A stretch of 64,000 nt of DNA from Symbiodinium natans (Eukaryota; Sar; Dinophyceae; Suessiales; Symbiodiniaceae), in contig CAJNDS010000053.1 of assembly GCA_905221605.1 (NCBI GenBank), forward strand, positions 81,001 through 145,000. The letters run 5' to 3'. The translations under genes were made by a program, and so were the position numbers. Under the pieces are notes generated by a model. It had not been told where the DNA came from and made no database searches. It saw only the letters and a list, made by a program, of their open reading frames with translations. Position 1 is the first letter of the stretch, and each line of letters opens with the position of its first letter. Shown one piece after another: positions 24,001 to 30,000 of the stretch.

Positions 24001-27000
24001 AGGACATCGACGAGCTCTGGGACATCCTTGCCTCTCGGGCACTATTATATAGGCAGTTTGGTTTTGGGTCTAGGGTTCGGGGTTCAGGGTTTAGGGTTAG
24101 GGTTTAGGGTTTAGGATTTAGGGTTTGGAGTCTAGGGTTTAGGGTTTAGGGTTAGGGTTTAGGGCAACGGTTGAGAGGTTTAATGAATTCCACTCCCCTA
24201 GTATGAAACCCTTCGTCGACAACTCCCGTTAAAAACATCACCCACCATCACAGAATGTACTGGATATAGTCGGAACGAATTATCACGAGGATCCATCCTG
24301 CTCTAAATGCCGGCTCATAGTCAGCCTCAGAAACGCACTCTCTGCGTCGCCTCAAGTTTCGAGAACTAGTGGCTGAGTGTCTGACTGCCTGTGTTTGATT
24401 AGAGTCGCCCCCAACTGCGTGCTCTCTCAAAACAGGAGATAACAATAGCATAGAATGCTAACAACAGAATCGTAAATGAATAATAGTAATGAATATTGAC
24501 TACACCCTAAAGCCTAAACCCTAAACCCTAAACCCTACACCCTAAACCCTAAACCCTCAAACAGCACGAGCAACCGCTCTCCCACCCAAGGACAGCGGCG
24601 CAGGAGAGCTCAAAGCCGACGTGCTTGCCGGCCTGTTTGCGGCAAAAGGGTTTAGGGTTTAGGGTTTAGGGCTACTAGAAGGACAGGGGGTGGTTTTTTG
24701 GTGGGAGGATGTAGGGTTTAGGGCTATTGCATAGAAGGGCTTAGTGATTTAGGATTTAGGGCTATTAGAAGGGTTTCGGGTTTAGTTTTCTTTTGTTTTT
24801 TTTTGGGGGGGGATGGGTTTACTGGCTTAGGGCGGGGGGTTCAGGGTTTACTTGGAGGTTCATGGGTAGTCATAAGTAGGGCTGGAAGTATGGTAACGCT
24901 ACTGACAACCCTATGTGGGCTACGTATAGCCCTGTAGCTACCTGTGAACCTCCAAGATCACAACCCTATTCTAATTATTAAGGCTCCTATAGTAGAGTCT
25001 CTTCAAAGGTGTATGAGCTTCAGGGCCCAGGACAAACATCTAACGACCCAAAAGACCCCCCCCCCCCCAACTTTCCCCAACCCGACACCCCAATCCCTAG
25101 AACCCTAAGAAGCCTAAACACCCTGAGACCCCTAAGAACCCTAAGAAGCCTAAGAACCCTAAGAACCCGAAGAAGCCTAAAAACCCTAAGAACCCTCAGA
25201 ACCCTAAGAACCCCAAGAACCCCAAGAACCCTAAGACCCGAAGACCCCCCCCCCCCAACCCCCTACAGACCCCTTAGCAGTCTCCAGCCCTAACCTCGGC
25301 TGCCCTTAGGGTTTAGGGTTCAGGGTTTCGGGTTTAGGGTTTGGGGTTTAGGGTTTAGGGTTTAGGGTGTTCCGAAGTGCCGCGGTCCCGACCCGCCAGG
25401 GAGTGGTGGCGGGTCGGGCCGCCTCGGTGCAGCGGATCCCACCCCAACCACCCAAACTACCGCCTTTTTCGGGTTTGGAGCGGTCTAACCCCCACGCTCC
25501 CCCTACCAAGGGGGCTTTCACCTCGACTCTCCCCGATGGCCGGGATGGGAGGTATGACTGCTGCTGTTGCTTGAGCCTACACTTTCCAGGATCGGGACAG
25601 TCAAAATTCACCCGTTTAAGACAATCTCAAGCGCATAGCTAAGCCATGGCGGGGGGCAACCCTGGCGGGGGCAACCCGCCGGGGGCAACCCTGGCGGGGG
25701 CAACGCTGGCGGAGGCAACCCTGGCGGGGGCAACCCTGCCAGGGCACTCTGGCGGGGGCAGCTCGGGCGGGGGCAACCCTGCTTGGAGGTTGATGGACTT
25801 AAGAACCACTTTTTACTGGGCTTATAACCCTTACTTATAATTGGAATAACCCCTGAGATAAGTACAGTTATCTAGTGGTTCGTAAGTAGCGTGAACCTTC
25901 AAGTGGCGGGGCAACCCTGGGGGGGGGCGGGGGTTCTGGGTCAGGGGCAACTTTGATGAAAACAACTTTGGTGGGGGCAACCCTGGCGGAGGCAAATCTG
26001 GCGGGGGCAACCCTGGCGGGGGCAACCCTGTCACTGTAACACTGGCAACCCTGGCAGGGGCAACCCTGTCAGCATGGCGGTGGTTGAGGTTCATGAGACT
26101 TAAGAACCACTTAGTTTTTTGGGTTTTTTTTTGGCGGGGTAACCCTGGCAGGGCAACCCTGGCGGGTGCAACCCTGGCGGGGGTAACCCTGGCGGGCAAC
26201 CCTGGCAGGGAGGGGCAACCCTGTCATTGGGCAAATTTGGCGTTGGCAACCCTGCCGCGGCAACGCTGGTGGGGCAACCCTGGCAGGGGCAACCCTGGCA
26301 GGGGCAACCCTGGCAGGGGCAACCCTGGCGGTGGCAAATTTGGCGGGCAACCGGTGGGGCCAACCAACCCTGTCAAGAACCAACCGGGTGGGTTGCCTTG
26401 TCACGCGGGGGTAGCCCTGGCGGACAACCCTGGCAGGGGCAACCCTGTCACCCGCCAAATGCGGCAACGCTGGCGGGGCAAATCTGGCAGGCAACCCTGG
26501 CGGGGCAGGGCCTGGCGGGGGCAACCTGCGGGGGCAACCAACCCTGCCAGGGGCCAACTCTGGCGGGGCAACCGCAAACGAGACCAACCTGTCAGGGCAA
26601 TTCTGGGCGGGGGGGGAAACCCTGGCGGGGGCTATGGCGGGGGCGCAGGGGCTTCTCACCGCCAGGGTCGCCTCCAAAAAAGGGAGGGGGGCGCGTGTTG
26701 ACTGCTGCTGTTGCTTGAGCCTGCGCTTTCCTGGATCAACAGAGAGCGGGACAATCTGTTTCACCCATACTGTGTTTAAGACACCCTCAAGCCCAATTCC
26801 GGACCCAAGCTCATTCATATGGCCGAATGGCGAGTGCCAAGCGCTCAACTCCGGCCTCCGGCCCAGCCCGGTCTTTTTTTTTTGGCAGGACCTCCTATGC
26901 TGGGGTCGTGCGTCTTGGGCCCGGCCTCCCCGCCGGGGTCGCGCAAGGGCCGGCGGGAGGCAATCCTGGTGGGCCGTGGCGGGGTGTGCCAATAGCAGGG

Positions 27001-30000
27001 CAACCCAAGGGCAGCCCTGGCGGGGGCAACCCCTGCGGGGGTTTTGTATAAAAAACACCTTGTTTTCTCTATATATATACAGATATGTATACATGTCAAC
27101 CTTGGCGGGGGCAACCCTGGCGGGGCCCTGGCGGGGGCGACTACTAATGGGAAACCCTGGCAATTAATTGAGAACTTAGACAGGGCCCTTCAAGCATCTG
27201 GGGCCCATATGGCACTTGAAGCCCTGCTCGGCAACTAAACAAAACTTCATAGAGAAGGACGACAAAGCCTCGCCAGCGCGCGAGGAGGACGAGGTGGGCA
27301 GGGCCGTCGCAGAGAAGGTGCACAATTCCTGAGTAGGCGACGTGAGGAGGCGTGGAACCCTGACGGGGCAACCCGGCGAGGGCAATGTCACCCTGCACAG
27401 GGGTAAAACTGGGCAACCCGGCGGGGTTGCGATAAAAACCATTAAATCTACTGGACGTCTTAATTATAAAATAGAATGACATTGAAAGACTTCTCATAAA
27501 GTAAAATAGGATGAAGAAAGAAGTAAATAAGATAATGAATCCTGCATTTTCATTTGGTACAGCTTTTAACATAGCAATTGGCGTAAGAAATACCATTCAG
27601 GTACGATATGTAAAGGAGTAAGTAATCCACATGCTTCTAATGCATTATCTGGATGTGAGAAAGAAGAGAAGCCGATAATAATGAAAGGAAAAATGCTATT
27701 TTATTATTAGTGGAATTCCTTAAAGGAATATTAGAAGATAGAAAATGTAGAATAAAAATATGAAAAATGGCGGGGGCAACCCTGGGGCATCCTGGCGGGG
27801 CAACCCTGGCGGGGGCCACCCTGGCGGGGGCAACCCTGGTGGGGGCAACCCTGGCGGGGGCAACCCTGGCAGAGGCAACCCTGGTGGGGGAGACAACCCT
27901 GGTGGTGGCAACCCTGGCGGGGCAACCCTGGCGGGGGCAAGGTGAGGTATAAACATATACATATGTGAAGCATATGGGTGCACGATTCCTGAATTGGCGG
28001 CGAGGCCAATTCGGGCCTGGCGGGGGCAACCCTGGCGGCCCTGGCGGGGGCAACCCTGGTGGGGGCAACCCTGGAGGGGGCAATCCTGGCGGGGCCTGGC
28101 CAAGCCAACCCTGGTGGGGGCAACCCTGGGGGGCAACCCTGGCGGGGGCAACCCTGGCGGGGGGGCAACCCTGGGGGGGCAACCCTGGTGGGGGCAACCC
28201 TGGCGGGGGCAACCCTGGTGCAACCCTGGCGGGGGCAAACCTGGCAGGGGCAACCCTGGCGGGGGCAGCCCTAACCCTGGCGGGGGCAACCCTGGCGGGG
28301 GCAACCCTGGCGGGGGTAACCCTGGCGGGGGCACACCGACCCTGGCGGGGGCAACCTTCACCAGGGCAACCCTGGCGCCAGGGCAACCCTGGCGGGGGCA
28401 ACCTGGCGGGGCGCAACAGCTTCTTAGGCCCGACCTCCCCCACCGGGGTCGCGCGTCGGGGGTTTAGGGTTAATCCATTATTACATTGTGCCCTATGGCT
28501 AGCAGGGATGCATCAGGTGTGGCAAGCTCGATCTGCTTGGCAAAGCAAGCAGATCTCGAAGCGGTAGCGTTCAGTTGTACCGGCCGCCGCCTGGCGCGGG
28601 CGGCCTATGGTTTGGGGTTTAGGAATTCAAAACGTTCAGGCCAGCCATGGTGGATAAGATAGGGACGAAGAAGATCACGAGCGTGACCGGCATGAACCAT
28701 GTGGATAAGATGAATATTCTAATGAGGACCTTGCGGGAGAAGCTGAGCAGCGAGAAGGGGCGGTTGTTCATCACCTTGACGTTCTGGTAAATGGGACGAA
28801 CAACTAGGCCTGTGGCGAGCACGCTGCTCGCAGAGGACGGAGCACCCCGTCACGGGCAAGGTTCGAGTCTCTCCTCCTGGGTCTTAGGGTTTAGGGTTTA
28901 GGGTTTCGGGTTTAGGGTTTAGGGTTTAAGGTTTAGTTCTCTGGCCGACTGGTCTCATTCTTTTCTATTTCGTGATGTCGGGAGGTCAGGGCGAAGGAGC
29001 ACAGGAAGGGGGTGTTGGAGGCCTCCCAGGGCCAGGGTCTAGGGTATAATCCTACCCTAAAACCCTAAACCCTAAACCCTAAACCCTAAACCCTAAACCC
29101 TAAACCCTAAACCCTAAACCCTAAACCCTAAACCCTAAACCCCAAGCCCTAAACCCTAAACCCTGTACCCTGAACCCTCCTAACCCCTTCGCTTCTGGAG
29201 CCAGGAGTTCGTCCATGGCATCCGGCGCCTGCGTGGCGAAGCGCGTGCCAAGGAGCCACCGGTGTAGGTTTAAACCCTAAACCCTAAACCCAAAACCCTA
29301 AACCCTAAACCTTAAACCGTAAACCTCAAACCCTAAACCCTACATCTTCGGCCTCCTGGTGGCTTGCTGAGGACATCTTACGCCTCTACAAGGAGGTGCG
29401 CCAGTTTGAAAACGCTGTGGAGCAGGCCGGTCCAAGCACTTTGCTCGCTGTTCAAAGGGTTTGGGGTTTAGGGTTTAGGGTTTAGGGTTTAGGGTTAGGG
29501 ATTCAGGTGTTTGTTTCTGTTTTTTGAGCTTCTTGTGTTTCAGGCCTTTTTTGGGGGGCTTGCTAGCTGGAAGGGTTTCGGGCTTCAGGCTTTAGAGTTT
29601 AGCATCACGAAGGGCACCTACATGGCCCCTTAACATAGTCTCTCACCTTCCTGAACCCGGATCAAGAGTAGGCCCTTATTCCCTTTCCCCTTTAAACCCA
29701 AAAGGGTTTAGGGTTTAGGGTTTAGGGTTTAGGGTTTAGGGTTTAGGGTTCTTAGGTTCCTCTTGGGTCTGGTTCAAGTGTTCTGAAGTCTTGGGCCCTC
29801 GGGTGTTATAGGGTGCACAAGGTCCCTTGACTACCCCGAGATTCGAATGCAGACACCCGGGCCTTAGGGCTTGGGTGTCTGTAGAGGCTTTGTTTGTGTT
29901 GGTTTAAACCCTCAACCCTAAACCCTAAACCCTAAACCCTAAACCCTAAACCCTAAGCCCTAAGCCCTAAGCCCTAAACCCTAAGCCCTAAGCCCTAAAC

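Larger units (their letters stand above)
25646..27160 (+). repeat. GC-rich minisatellite, unit GGCAACCCTGGCGGG
   Basis: Dozens of 14-16 base copies of GGCAACCCTGGCGGGG with point variants. It is interrupted by a MITE (25782-25904), a second module copy (26660-26830) and a TATA microsatellite (27060). ORFs of up to 350 codons ([13 protein letters not shown]) are repeat translations. Confidence 0.93.

Noticed and set aside
26111-28567. Long ORFs of 145-350 codons rich in [13 protein letters not shown] or ATLAGA
   Set aside because: They are translations of the GGCAACCCTGGCGGG minisatellite in several frames and strands at once.
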